Shown piece after piece: positions 9,270-20,877 of a stretch of DNA of 64,000 bases (its first letter is position 1; each line of letters starts with the position of its first letter). The DNA is from PALSA-612 sp963711315 (GTDB lineage Bacteria; Actinomycetota; Thermoleophilia; Gaiellales; Gaiellaceae). The stretch covers positions 1 through 64,000 of the forward strand of contig CAVQDQ010000005.1 of the NCBI GenBank assembly GCA_963711315.1, given 5' to 3'. The translations under genes were made by a program, and so were the position numbers. The notes under the pieces are model-generated. The model was not told the DNA's origin. It did no database searches and saw only the letters and a list, made by a program, of their open reading frames with translations.

Positions 9270-12084
9270 ATGCTTCGAGCCCTGAGATCCGTGTTGCTTT
9301 GCCTGCCGTTGCTCGCGGCGGGCGCAGCCGTGGCCGGCTCGACTCAGCCCGCCGACGACACGGTCACCGCGACGACGTTCGTCGTCCGCGGTCGCGGCTG
9401 GGGGCACGGCGTAGGCATGGGCCAGTGGGGCGCGTACGGCCAGGCGAAGCGCGGGGTTCCGTACAAGAAGATCCTCGCCCACTACTACCCGCGCACGAAG
9501 CTCGTCGAGACGGGCACGTCCTCGGTGCGCATCCTGCTGGCGGAAGGCCGAGGGCAGATCACCGTCGGCTCGGAGGTCCCGTTCCGACTGATGGACGGCA
9601 AGGGCGAGATCTACGAGCTGCCGCCCGGGAGCTACGCGACGAACGCCGCGCTCGCAGATCGCGCTCGACCCCGCCCTCCCGGCACATGCGCTTCCCGGCC
9701 CGCTGATCTTCCTGCGCGGCTCCAAGCCGCTCGAGCTCGGCGGCAGGCCGTATCGCGGCAACCTCCAGGTTCAGCGCGTCAACGGCCGCCTGCAGGCGGT
9801 GAACGTCGTCGGAGTCGACTCCTACATCCGTGGGGTCGTGAGCGACGAGGTGCCCGACGACTGGCCGCTCGAGGCCGTGAAGGCCCAGGCCGTCGCCGCG
9901 CGCTCGTATGCGCTGGCGCAGGCGGGCGAGCGCTCCGCGATCCTCTACGCCGATACTCGCAGCCAGGTGTACGGCGGCGTCGAGGCCGAGTCCGACGTCG
10001 GCGACAAGGCCGTCGCCGAGACGCAGCGGCAGGTCTTGATGTTCGACGGCAAGGTGGCGACGACGTTCTTCTTCTCGTCCTCGGGCGGCCGGACCGCAGA
10101 CGTCGAGGATGTGTTCATCGGAGGGACGCCTATTCCGTACCTCGTCTCCGTGCCGGACCCGGACGACAAGTTCTCGCCCTACCACCGCTGGGGCCCGGTC
10201 GTATTGCCGGCGACGAGGCTGTCGAAGGTGCTCGGCGCGCCCGGCACGAAGGACGTCCGCACGGTTCCCGCCTCCGGCAGGGCCAGGGAGATCGTGCTGA
10301 CGACGAGCTCGGGCGAGCGGCGACTGCCTTCGAGCACAGTCCGGCGCGCGCTCGACCTGCGCTCGACGTGGGTCACGATCGGCGTTCTCTCGCTGTCGCG
10401 CCCGGCCGGCATGGCCGCTGCGGGAGCGCCGCTGACGCTGACGGGAACCGCACGCCAGGTAAAGGGGCCGATCGAGCTCCAGTCGAAGGTGGGCGGCGGC
10501 TCCTGGACGGACGGCGGCGCCGTCGACCTGGCCGCCGACCGCTCGTTCGCCATCGACGTGACCCCCGAGGCGACGACTCAGTATCGGCTCACCGCGGCCG
10601 ATGACGTCGTCTCCGTGCCGCTCCGCGTGCCGGTGGCACCGGCGAGCCGCGCGTTGGCCGTCGTCAACGCGCCGCGAAGCGCCGCCGTCCCCGCCGCGCC
10701 GTCGTTCTTCGTCAACGATCCGCTCGCAGACCGCCAGTGGCATCTGGCCTTCGTTCGCGCCTTCGACTTCTGGGTCGAGCTGCCGTCCCTCGATCCCGTC
10801 ACGGTCGCGGTCATCGACACCGGAATCGACCTCGGCCACCCGGATCTCGCGAACAACGTGCTCGCCGCGAAGAGCTTCGTGGGCGGCACGGCCGACGATC
10901 AGATCGGTCACGGGACGTTCGTGTCGGGCCTCATCGCCGCCGAGATCGACAACGCCGAGGGCATTGCCGGCATGGCGTTCCCCGCCCGGCTGCTCGTGGC
11001 AAGGGTGGCCACCGCGGAGGGCGACATCGATGCCGCGGACGAGGCGAAGGCGATCCGCTGGGCCGTCAAGCGCGGCGCCCGGGTCATCAACCTCTCGATC
11101 GGCGGCATACGCGACCCGCTGCACCGCGCCCGCGACACGTACTCACAGGAGGAGGCGGATGCCGTCGCCTACGCGCACAGCCAGGGAGTGGTCGTCGTCG
11201 CGTCGGTCGGGAACGGCGATGCCGCGCCGAGGTACCCCTGGGGATTCGCGAGCTATCCGGCGGCGCTGCCACACGTGATCGGAGTCAGTGCGGTCACTCA
11301 AAGCGGCAGCATTCCCGGCTTCTCCAACCGTGACGCCGTCTTCAACGATCTGGCGGCCCCCGGCCAGGGGCTCGTGTCGACGACGCCGCGCAAGCTGACC
11401 GCCGAGAAGCCGTCCTGCCTCGACCAGGGGTACTCGGTCTGCGGGCCGGCAGACTTCAAGGACGGAGCGGGGACGTCATTCTCCGCAGCGCAGGTGACGG
11501 CAGCCGCGGCCGTGCTGATCGCCGTCAACCCGAAGCTGACGCCGGACCAGGTGGGAGCGATCGTCGAGCGTTCGGCGGTCGACTCGAGAGCCAGCACGGG
11601 CTGTACGCCCTGCGCGTTCGGCCGCGACTCGCGCTCCGGCTGGGGGACGCTGGACGTGACGGCGGCTCTGGAGGCGTTGGCCGAGCCTTTGCCCCCCGCC
11701 GACAGCTACGAGTCGAACGACGACGCGGGGACACACGCGGCGACGGCATACGGCCGCGACCGCACGTTGAAGGCGACACTCGACTTCTGGGACGACCAGG
11801 TCGATGTCTACCGCGTCCACGTTGCTAAGGGTGAGCGGCTCCACGTCTCCCTGCGCGGGCCCGTGGACGCGCAGACGAATCTCATTCTCTGGCGGCCGGG
11901 CACGCAGCGCGTCGAGGGGCTCACGGCCGACGTGCAGCGAATGCGCTTGACCCAGTCCACCCGCGCGGGCCCCAACGAGGCGCTGTCGTATCGAGCTGCC
12001 CAGGGAGGCTGGTACTACGTCGAGGCGAAGATGGCCAGCCCGGGGGCGGGCCGCTACGCGTTGCGTTTCGTCAAGACTCGGTGA
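9270..12084 (+). CDS. Secreted SpoIID/LytB domain-subtilisin fusion (one frameshift)
   Basis: A signal peptide (MLRALRSVLLCLPLLAAGAAVA) leads into a SpoIID/LytB domain: GRGWGHGVGMGQWGAYGQA, then VVGVDSYIRGVVSDEVP and AVAARSYAL. A linker with an Ig-like stretch follows, then a subtilisin S8 protease with all three catalytic blocks: VAVIDTGIDLGHPDLA (Asp), GHGTFVSGLIAAE (His) and GAGTSFSAAQVTAAAA (Ser). The C-terminus is a PPC-like beta domain (SYESNDDAG..). SpoIID proteins act on peptidoglycan glycan strands; here a protease rides on the same chain, about 938 residues. The frame shifts once near 9653, where CTCGCAG looks like CTGCAG with an extra C; across it the text reads smoothly (..ALQIALDPALPAHALPG..). 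The protein should act outside the cell. Confidence 0.82.
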
Positions 12085-12962
12085 AGATCGGCGTACAGCT
12101 GCCCGAGGTCGAGCGCGACGTGCGCTGGCGCGAGTACCTCGCAATGGCGCAGGCGGCCGAGGAGGTCGGGTTCGACTCGATCTGGCTCGGCGACCACCTC
12201 CTGTACCGCGGCGACGGCCGTGAGGAGCGCGGCCCCTGGGAGGCGTGGACGCTGCTGGCGGCGCTGGCTGCCGTCACGGAGCGTGTCAGGCTCGGGCCGC
12301 TCGTCGCGTGCGCGAGCTTCCATCCTCCCGGCTTGATCGCCAAGATGGCGGCTACGGTCGACGAGATCTCGGGCGGGCGGTTCGTGCTCGGGCTCGGCGC
12401 GGGCTCGGTGGAGGTCGAGCACACGATCTTCGGCTTGCCGGTAGAGCGTCGCGTGTCGCGGTTCGCGGAGTCGTTCGAGATCGTCCGCCGTTTGCTGGCG
12501 GGCGAGCGCGTCACCTTCGCCGGCCGCTACTGGAGCGCGGACGACGCAGTGTTGCTGCCGAAGCCCGCACGGCGAGTGCCGCTCATGGCCGGCTCGGTCG
12601 GCCCGCGGATGCTCGGCCTGACGCTCCCGCACGTCGAGTGGTGGAACACGTGGTACACGTGGTACGGCAATACGGCTGACGGCTTCGCGGAGCTGAACAC
12701 GAAGATCAACGACGCGTGCGAGCAGGCGGAGCGCGACCCGCGCGAGATCTCACGCAGTGCTTGTGTCCTCGTGGAGCTCGATGTGGACGCGGTCAAGCGG
12801 CCGCACGACGCCGATACCACGCCGGTCGCCGCCGGCGACCTACCCGACGTGCTTCGCGACCTCGAGACGGCAGGCGCCGACGAGGCGATCCTCGTCGTAC
12901 GCCCGATCACTGAGGCGTCGATCCGCCAGCTCAGCGACGTCGTCTCGCCGACCGCATCCTGA
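12081..12962 (+). CDS. LLM-class (F420-dependent type) oxidoreductase
   Basis: Luciferase-like TIM-barrel oxidoreductase of 293 residues. It opens MKIGVQLPEVERDVRW and shows AAEEVGFDSIWLGDHLLYR, the RVRLGPLVACASFHPPGLIAK strand-helix and the ISGGRFVLGLGAGSVEVEH motif that binds the cofactor phosphate. In actinobacteria such proteins usually use coenzyme F420, sometimes FMN; the sequence does not decide, nor does it give the substrate. GTG at 12081 overlaps the stop of the SpoIID-subtilase gene, so the two are probably co-transcribed, although no functional link is obvious. Confidence 0.85.
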   Translation: MKIGVQLPEVERDVRWREYLAMAQAAEEVGFDSIWLGDHLLYRGDGREERGPWEAWTLLAALAAVTERVRLGPLVACASFHPPGLIAKMAATVDEISGGRFVLGLGAGSVEVEHTIFGLPVERRVSRFAESFEIVRRLLAGERVTFAGRYWSADDAVLLPKPARRVPLMAGSVGPRMLGLTLPHVEWWNTWYTWYGNTADGFAELNTKINDACEQAERDPREISRSACVLVELDVDAVKRPHDADTTPVAAGDLPDVLRDLETAGADEAILVVRPITEASIRQLSDVVSPTAS

Positions 12963-13016
12963 GCGGCACGGCAGGTTCGTCGAGCGGCAGCCGACTATCC
13001 TCGCCCCCGAGCGGCT

Positions 13017-16000
13017 ATGGCATCTCGCGTCTTCTCCTTCCTCTTCACCGACATCGTCGGCTCGACCGCGATGCTCGCATCGCTCGGCGACACGGAGGGA
13101 GGAGTGGTCTTGCGCGCCCACTTGCGCCTGCTCCGCGATGCGATCGCTGCGAACGACGGCCGGGAGATCAAGGCGCTCGGCGACGGGGTCATGGCGACCT
13201 TCGACAGTCCGACAGATGCGGTCGCCTGTGCCGTGGCGATGCAGCGGGCCGTCGATCTCCACAACCGGCGCAACGGCGTGCCGATCGCGATGCGCATCGG
13301 CATCCAGGTCGGTGAGGCGATCGAGGGCGAGGAGCTCGAGCCGGACTATTTCGGCAGCCCCGTAGTCCAGGCGAAGCGGTTGTGCGACGCGGCGACCGGG
13401 GGCCAGATCCTCATCTCGGAGATCGTCGGAGCCCTGGCGCGCAATCGCAGCCCGCACGAGTTCCGTCCCGTCGGTCAGCTTCAGCTCAAGGGATGGCCCG
13501 AGCCGATCAGCGCCGTCGACGTGCGCTGGGAGCCCGTTCGGCGCGAGCAGCTGCCACTGCCTCCGACGCTCGCCGACCGTCTCGACCGATCGCCGTTCAT
13601 CGGGCGCACGCCACAGTACGACGCGTTGCGGCTTCACTGGAGCGAGGCGGAAGGGCAACGCCGCATGACCTTGCTCGCAGGTGAGCCGGGCATCGGTAAG
13701 ACGCGCCTCGCTGCAAGGCTCGCGGTCGAGCTACACGGCGAGGGTGCGACCGTCCTCTGGGGGCGCTCGGCGGAGGAGGCGCTCGTTCCTTACCAGCCGT
13801 TCGTCCAGGCGCTCGGGCACTACGTTGCTGGCGCAGACGTCGACCAGCTACGCGACGACGTCGGCTCGGCGGCCTCGGATCTTGCCCGCTTCCTGCCGCG
13901 GCTCAGGGAGCGGTTGCCCGGAACGACGATCCGTGCCGCCGACGACCCGGAGAGCGAGCGCATTCGCTTCTTCGATGCCGTGTCCTCGTTACTCTCGCGC
14001 GTCACAGCTACGGCTCCCGCGCTGCTCGTGCTCGACGACCTGCACTGGGCGGATCAGGGGACGCTTCTCCTCCTCCGTCACCTTGTTCGTACAACAGACC
14101 CGCTCTCGCTCCTGATCCTCGCGACGTACCGCGACACCGAGGTGTCGCGCACGCATCCGCTGGCGGTGACCCTCGCTGAGCTCCGGCGCGAGACACTGTT
14201 CGATCGGATCGAGCTCGCGGGGCTGTCGGAGGAGGACGTCCGAGCGCTGCTCGCGTCGCTTATCGGCAGGGAGCCGAGGGCGGAGCTCACGCGGACGCTC
14301 CTCGCCGAGACGCAGGGGAACCCCTTCTTCCTCGAGGAGGTGGTACGCCATCTCGACGAGGCCGGCCTCCTCGGAGAGGAGGAGGGCATCTCGCCAGAGC
14401 GCGTCGTCGGCCGAGGAGCTGGGCGTGCCCGAAGGCGTGCGCGAGGTGCTGCTCCGCCGGTTGCAGCGGCTCGGCGGGCAGGCGCAGACCGCCATCTCGA
14501 CCGCTGCGGTGATCGGGTCGGAGTTCGACGTGGACGTCCTGGCGCGGATGCTCGAGCAGGACACGGCGGCGCTCGTCCCGCTGCTCGACGAGGGAGTCGC
14601 GGCGCGGCTGATCGTCGAGCTCCCCGATCGGGTCGGCCGCTACGGCTTCCCGCACGCTCTCGTCCACCAGACCCTGTACGAGGAGCACAGCGCGAACAGC
14701 CGTGCTCTGTTACACGCTGCCGCGGGGGCTGCGCTCGAGGGGCTCTACGCAGAGGAACTCGATCCTCACCTCGCTGACCTCGCACGCCACTACTCCCTCG
14801 CCGCCGCACGGTGGGCGGCGAACGTCGTTCGCTACGGCACGGCGGCCGGCGAGCGTGCGCTCTCGCTGCTCGCATACGAAGACGCGGTGCGGGAGTTCAC
14901 GCTTGCGCTCGATGCCCTTGATAAGGCGGAGTCCGGCGAGAGCGAGCAGCGCGCGCATCTGCTCGTGCTGCTCGGGACGGCTTGGGCGCGTGCGGGCGAT
15001 CTTACGCATGCACGCGAGTCGTTCGCGGCTGCCGCGAGGACCGCTTCCACGATCGGTGCCGGCGAGGCGCTTGCGACGGCTGCGCTCGGGTACGGGGGAG
15101 GCGTCGGCTTCGGCGGGGTTTGGGTGACGTTCGCGGCCGTCGACGAGCCGCTTGTCTCGATGCTCGAGGAGGCACTCGCGTCGCCGGATGTCGGAGGCCC
15201 GCTTCGCGTGCGGCTGCTCGGGCGGCTCGCCCAGGCCCTCTACTGGGCGCCCGACCGCGCGCGGACGCTGGAGTTGAGCGCCGAGGCGCTGAGCGCGGCA
15301 CGTCGTCTCGGCGATCGCGCTGCAATCGCTTACGCACTCGACAGCCGCAACGTCGCGCTCTGGGGCCCGGACAGTCTCGACGAGCGCGTACAGGTCGCCG
15401 AGGAGATGCTGCGTCTCGGCCGTGAGCTCGGCGACCGCGATATTCAGGTCGAGGCGTATGCCTGGCTGATCACGTACGCGCTCGAGACGGGACCCATCGA
15501 GCTCGTCGACCGCTACATCGAGGCGCACGCACGGGTCGCCGACGAGCTTCGGCAGCCGTACCACTTCTGGTACACGCAGGTCGTCCGCGCCATGCGGGCG
15601 TTCATGCACGGCCGCTACGAGGAGACGCAGCGGCTCGCGGCGGAAGCGTGGAGCCACGGCGAGAGCGCCCATCCCGAGAACGCGTTCCAGGTGAACCAGG
15701 TGCTGACGCTCTTTCTCCTTCGGGAGGCCGGGCAACTCGATCTGCTCGTCGAGGGGCTCGAGGAGTACGTTGCGCAGTCACCGCTCTCCGCGTGGCGCAG
15801 CGCGCTCGCGCTCGTGTACGCCGAGCTGGGGAGGCCTGACGATGCCCTCGCGCAGGTGGCGACCTTTTCGGAGGAGCGCTTCACGGCGATTCCGAGGGAC
15901 GCCGTCTGGTTCGCGACAGTCGGGATGCTCACTCAAGCACTCGCCAAGATCGACGCGCCCGACTACTGCCGCGACCTCTACGAGCTCCTGCTCCCGTTCG

Positions 16001-16314
16001 AGGAGCGGAATGCTGTCATCGGCGGCGCGGTGCTTTGCCTCGGTCCGGTCGCGCGCCTGCTCGGCGTCCTCGCCGCCGGGGCGGGGGAGTATGACGTCGC
16101 GCTAGCGCATCTCGACGATGCGATCGAGATGAGCCAGGCTCTCGACTCGCAGCCACTCACGGCACGGGCCGAGTTCCAGACGGCCTCCGTGCTGCTCGCG
16201 CGTCGCGCTCCAGGAGACGACGAGCGTGCCCGGTCGCTGCTCGCGAGCGCGGGTCGGACCGCGCAGGAAGTGGGCATGCCACACCTCCTCGACGAGCTCG
16301 CCGCCGTGGGCTAG
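13017..16314 (+). CDS. Nucleotide cyclase-AAA ATPase-TPR regulator (one frameshift)
   Basis: Second cyclase/ATPase signalling protein, about 1,098 residues. Residues 1-180 form a class III cyclase domain with FLFTDIVGSTAML (metal Asp) and IKALGDGVMATF (second metal Asp) and the DYFGSPVVQAKRL substrate-site region. A STAND-like ATPase follows: FIGRTPQYDALR, Walker A AGEPGIGKTRLA, Walker B LLVLDDLHWAD, and TQGNPFFLEEVVRHL. The rest is helical TPR-like repeats. The frame breaks near 14390-14405; after it the text resumes as SSAEELGVPEGVREVLLRRL, the expected continuation. ATG at 13017 is six codons before the cyclase core and has no clear ribosome site. A TATCCT 18 bases upstream may be its -10. 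Confidence 0.8.
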
Positions 16315-16501
16315 GGAAGGAGCTCGTCGGACGGGACGTCGCGGACACGCGAGGCAGGAACACCGATCACGACCGTCCGCGGCGGCACGTCTTTCGTGAC
16401 GACGGCGACGACGGCGACGACGGCGTACTCGAGGACCGCACGCCTTCTCCCAGCACCGTCCCCTCCTGGACGATCGCGGTTGCGTGGACCTCTGTCTGCA
16501 T
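16311..16501 (-). pseudogene. Internally deleted hexapeptide acetyltransferase
   Basis: Read on the minus strand, the first 27 codons (MQTEVHATAIVQEGTVLGEG, then VLEYAV after a one-base shift) match the start of the intact acetyltransferase at 20878-21522. The last 33 (VVTKDVPPRTVVIGVPASRV..DELLP) match its end. The whole left-handed helix between them, roughly 150 codons, is missing. At the junction is a GACGACGGC unit repeated in tandem (about 16399-16425), suggesting deletion or slippage at a short repeat. It cannot make a working enzyme. It lies between the stop of one cyclase gene and the start of the next, with which it overlaps by two bases. Confidence 0.75.
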
Positions 16502-19500
16502 GAGAAGATTCTCGCCGTTTTTCCCCAACCGAGAGGCGCGGTTGACCGAGTCCAGCGTTCTGACATTCCTAATCGCGGACGTACGGGGCTACACGCGCTT
16601 CACGCGCGAGCACGGTGATGCTGCGGCTGCACGGCTCGCCCAGCGGTTCGCCGATCTCGCGCGCGATGCGGTGGAGGCGCGGAACGGTCGGCTCGTGGAG
16701 CTTCGTGGCGACGAGGCGATGGCCGTCTTTTCCTCACCCAGGCAGGCGATCCTTGCCGCCGCCGAGCTGATCGCCGCCTGCTCGGAGGAGGCGGCGGCCG
16801 ATCCGACGCTGCCGTTGTTCGTGGGCGCGGGGATTGCCGAAGGCGAGGCGATCCCCGTGGAGGGCGGCTTCCGAGGCATGGCCCTCAATACTGCGGCCCG
16901 ACTCTGCTCGCAGGCCGCCGGCGGCGAAGTGCTCGTCCCCGCCGCGCTAGCGGAGGAGGTTGGAGACGTAGAAGGGATTCACTTCGTGCCGCATGGCGTT
17001 GCGGAGCTGAAGGGGTTCGACGCCCCAGTGGAGCTCGTGCGGGCGATCGGAGAGGTCGGCACGGCGACAACGATGGACGCCCAGCCGGCCGCTGCATCCC
17101 TTCCGGCCGAGCTCATGCTCGACTTCCCCATCGTCGGCCGGCAGAGCCGAGCTCGCATGGCTGCGGGGCACGTGGCGTCAGATACGGCGAGGGAGAGGCC
17201 GGCTTATCTTCCTCACAGGGCCGGCCGGGTCGGGGAAGACGCTCACAGCCGGCGCGGCAGGGGAGTTCGTGCTGTCTACAGGCGGTCAGGTCGTCTATGC
17301 AGGGGCTGGCGGCGCCGCCGTCGCCACCGCAACGTTGGCCCTCGACAACGCGCTCTCGAGCAGCGTTTCTACGCTCGTGGTGCTCGACGACCTCGACGTG
17401 GTCTCTGACGGAGTGGTCACGCCACTGGAGGAGTTGCTCGGCGCGATCAAGTCGGCCCCCACGCTGGTGCTCGCGCTCGTGCGCGACCCCGACTCGCTCG
17501 CGGGGCTCGCCAGGCTCCTCGGCTCGGTGAACGCTAACGGGGACGGCCATCGCCGGCTGGTTGCGCTCGAGCTCGACGATGTGCGGGAGATCGCGGCGCA
17601 GTACGCGGGCCCAGACGTCGATGACGTGCCGGTGGAATCGATCGCGCGGAGCTCTCACGGCATCCCGGGCCGCATCCATGAGCTGCTTGCCGAATGGGCG
17701 GAGCAGGAGGCGGCGAGACGGATGGCGGCCGCGGCTGAGTGGCTCGCCGCCGAGCGCGACGAGTACCGCGCCGGCTTGGAATTCGCCAACAACGTCATCG
17801 GACTGAAGCTCGCGCGGCTCTACGACGGGCGAACACCCGTCGCCGATGCCGCGACGGCAGCCTGCCCCTACAAGGGTCTCGCTTCCTTCGAGGAGGAGGA
17901 CGCCGGGCTCTTCTTCGGACGCGAACGGCTCGTGGGCGAGCTCGCTGCGCGGACGGTGGGGGCCGGGCTGATGGGCGTCGTAGGCTCCTCTGGCAGCGGC
18001 AAGTCCTCGGTCATCGCCGCCGGGCTCGTCCCGTCATTGCGGGCCGGGCTCCTGCCGGGGAGCGAGCGCTGGCAGTCGGTGACCATGCGTCCGGGCGAGC
18101 GCCCGCTCGAAGAGCTCGATGCAGCCACCGCCGGCGTGAACGGCGAGGGTCGTCTGGTGCTCGTCGTCGACCAGCTCGAAGAGATCTTCACGCTGTGCAA
18201 GGACGAGGAGCAGCGCGAGTCGTTCGCCGCGCGTCTGGTCTCCCTGGCCGCCGACCCGGAGCACCACGCCGTCGTCCTCGGACTGCGCGGCGACTTCTAC
18301 GGTCACTGCGCCGCCTATCCGGAGCTCGCCGAGCTCCTGGCGGAAAACCACGTGCTGGTCGGCCCGCTGACTCCGGACGAGCTCCGGCGTGCGGTCGAGC
18401 TGCCCGCTCGCCGGGTGGGCGTCCGCGCCGAGTCGGCGCTCGTGACGAAGCTCGTCGAGGAGGTCTCCGACGAACCGGGTGCGCTTCCCCTGCTCTCGAC
18501 GGCGCTCGTCGAGCTCTGGGGCTCGCGGTCGGACGGCTGGCTACGGGTCACCGATCACGAGCGCCTCGGCGGGGTTCACGGTGCCGTGGCGAGACTTGCC
18601 GAGAGCTCGTTTGCGCACTTCGCGCCTGAACAGCAGGCTGCCGCCCGCCTGCTCTTCCTCCGCCTCGCGGTGACCGGGGACGACGGCACTGTCACACGTC
18701 GTCGCGTGCATCTGAACGAGCTCGATCTGACCCAGCACGAGGTCATGGCGTCCACGGTCCGCCGGCTGGTCGAGGACCGGCTGTTGATCGCCGACGAGGA
18801 GACCGTCGAGGTGGCACACGAGGCGCTGCTGCGGGAGTGGCCGAGGCTCGAGGGTTGGCTTCGCGAGGACGCCCAGGGCCGCGAGCTCCGCGAGCATCTC
18901 GTCCAGAGCGCTCGCCGCTGGCAGGCCGCGAATCGCGACGGGGCCGAGCTCTATCGCGGCGCGCGGCTCTCCGCCACGCTCGACTGGTCGGCAGGCCGAG
19001 AACGCGAGCTGAACGAGCTCGAGAGCGCCTTCCTCGCCGAGAGCCGGATCGAGAGCGAGCGAGAGCTGGCACGCCAGCGTCGGGTCAACCGCCGCTTGAA
19101 GGGTTTGCTCGCGGGTGTCGGCGTCCTCCTCCTGGCGGCTATCGCGGCCGGCGCGTTCGCACTCGTCCAGCGCTCAGGCGCCCAGCATAAGGCACGCGTT
19201 GCGCTCGCCCGCCAACTCGGGTCGGAGGCCGTCAGTGAGCCACGAATCGACCGAGCGATGCTACTCGCGCGCGAGTCGGTCGACCTGGACCGCTCAATGG
19301 CGACCGAGGGCACGCTCCTCGCGACGCTGCTCCGAAGTCCGGCCGCGATCGCGACGTTCACGACGCCGATCGACTCCCGTCCGCTGAAGGTCGCGCTTGA
19401 CCCCGACGGCCGCACGCTGGCGGTGACCCCCATCGAGAACTCCGTGATCACGTCAGACGGTCGAACCGTCGCCTTCGGAACAATGGCCGGGTCGGTCTCA

Positions 19501-20874
19501 TTCGTCGATGTGGCGAGTGGAAGGGTGACTCCCGGGCTCGGCGGTCATACGGCCGGTGTAACGACCATGGGCTTCTCGCCTGACGGACGCGTGCTGGTCT
19601 CCACTGCGAGCGACGGGGTCGTCATCCTCTGGGACCCAGCCACTGCTCAACCCGTGCAACGCCTCGTCGGACACGGCGGTCGAGTGATCGGTCACACCAT
19701 CAGTGCGGACGGCAAAACGCTCTATACGAACAGCCTCGACGGAGCGATCTTCCAGTGGGATCTCGGGAAGCGAAGGCGCTTCGGACGCCCCTTCAACACC
19801 ATCGTGCCTCCGAGCCCGCCCCACCTGGGGCAGGACGCGCAGATAACTCCGCCGCTGACGATCTCGCCGGATGGCTCCGAGTTCGCCGTGCGCGTCGGGC
19901 GCTCGAATGTCGCCATCTATTCGACCGACACGGTTCGGAGAGTGACCGAGTTCTCGGTGCAGACGGGCGGCGAGGTGATCGGCATGGCGTGGTCGCGCAC
20001 GGGCTTGCTCGCCGTCAGCGGGGACGGCGGCCACATACAGCTTTGGGACGTCAAGGGCAGGCCACGGCTCGTTCGCTCGTTGAAGGGTCTGGGCTCGATC
20101 AACAGGCAGCCCGAGGCCGTGACGACGGTGGAGTTCTCTCCGGACGGCCGCCTCGTTTCCGCCGGAGACATCAACCACACGCCGGGGGTCACCCCCTACC
20201 GCTTCGGCAGCGTCGCCGTGTGGAACGCAGACTCGGGGAAGCTTCTCTGGAAGGTGAGGACGAAGCAGGGCTGGGTTACAGCGGTGCCATTCTCTCCGGA
20301 CGGAAAGACGGTAGCCGCCGCGCGCGAAGACGGCACCGTCCTCCTTTATGACGCACGGACCGGCCGCGCGAAGCGGACGCTGCATCTGCAAGGTGGTCGA
20401 GTGGAAGCCGGAGCAGGGATGGCGTTCGCTGCGAATGGAACGCTCGCGACGGGAAACGGGGCCGGGATAGTGCAGCTCTGGAATCCTGCGACCGGGGGGC
20501 AGATCGGGCACGCAACGCTGGTCGCAGCCGCTCCCGTGGCGAGCATCGACTTCGCTCCTGCGGGTGAGACGTTCGTGACCACAGGTGGCTCCGACGGTGT
20601 GATGAAGCTCTGGACGACAAACACGCAGCAGCAATTCGGTGCGACGTTCCCGGGTAGCCCTGGCAACTGGGGAAACGCTCGCTATACGCCCGACGGCTCG
20701 CGGATCGTCGTCGTCTACCAGGACGGCACCGGCTTCGTCTGGCCAGCAACGGTCGAGGCGTGGGACGATCACGCGTGCCTGGTCGCCGGCCGGAACTTCA
20801 CGCGGGAGGAGTGGGCGCGCTTCGTCTCCGGGCGGGGCTACGCGACCGTCTGCGAACAGTTCCCGTCTGGCTGA
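16500..20874 (+). CDS. Cyclase domain-nSTAND1 ATPase-WD40 protein (one frameshift)
   Basis: Third cyclase-type regulator, about 1,458 residues. Residues 20-190 are a class III cyclase domain (FLIADVRGYTRFT and ELRGDEAMAVF carry the metal aspartates). Past a P-loop region (LTGPAGSGKT near 17215) there is a second, clear nSTAND1 module: YKGLASFEEEDAGLFFGRE, Walker A GSSGSGKSSVIAAGL, Walker B LVLVVDQLEEIF, then EVAHEALLREWPRLEGWL. One membrane segment follows (LLAGVGVLLLAAIAAGAFAL), then about seven WD40 blades (SPDGRVLVSTASDGVVILWD and similar). The frame shifts near 17146, where an extra C turns SELAWLRG into SRARMAAG. Topology suggests a cytoplasmic sensor half and a membrane-anchored propeller. 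ATG at 16500 directly abuts the pseudogene. Confidence 0.8.
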
Positions 20875-20877
20875 GCG

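Noticed and set aside
19498..20772. 424-codon minus-strand open frame opposite the WD40 protein
   Set aside because: It is the antisense shadow of a well-supported WD40 gene, with no family resemblance and Arg/His-rich composition typical of GC-rich antisense frames. Other long antisense frames (for example at 38331-40382 and 36967-38049) were dropped for the same reason.
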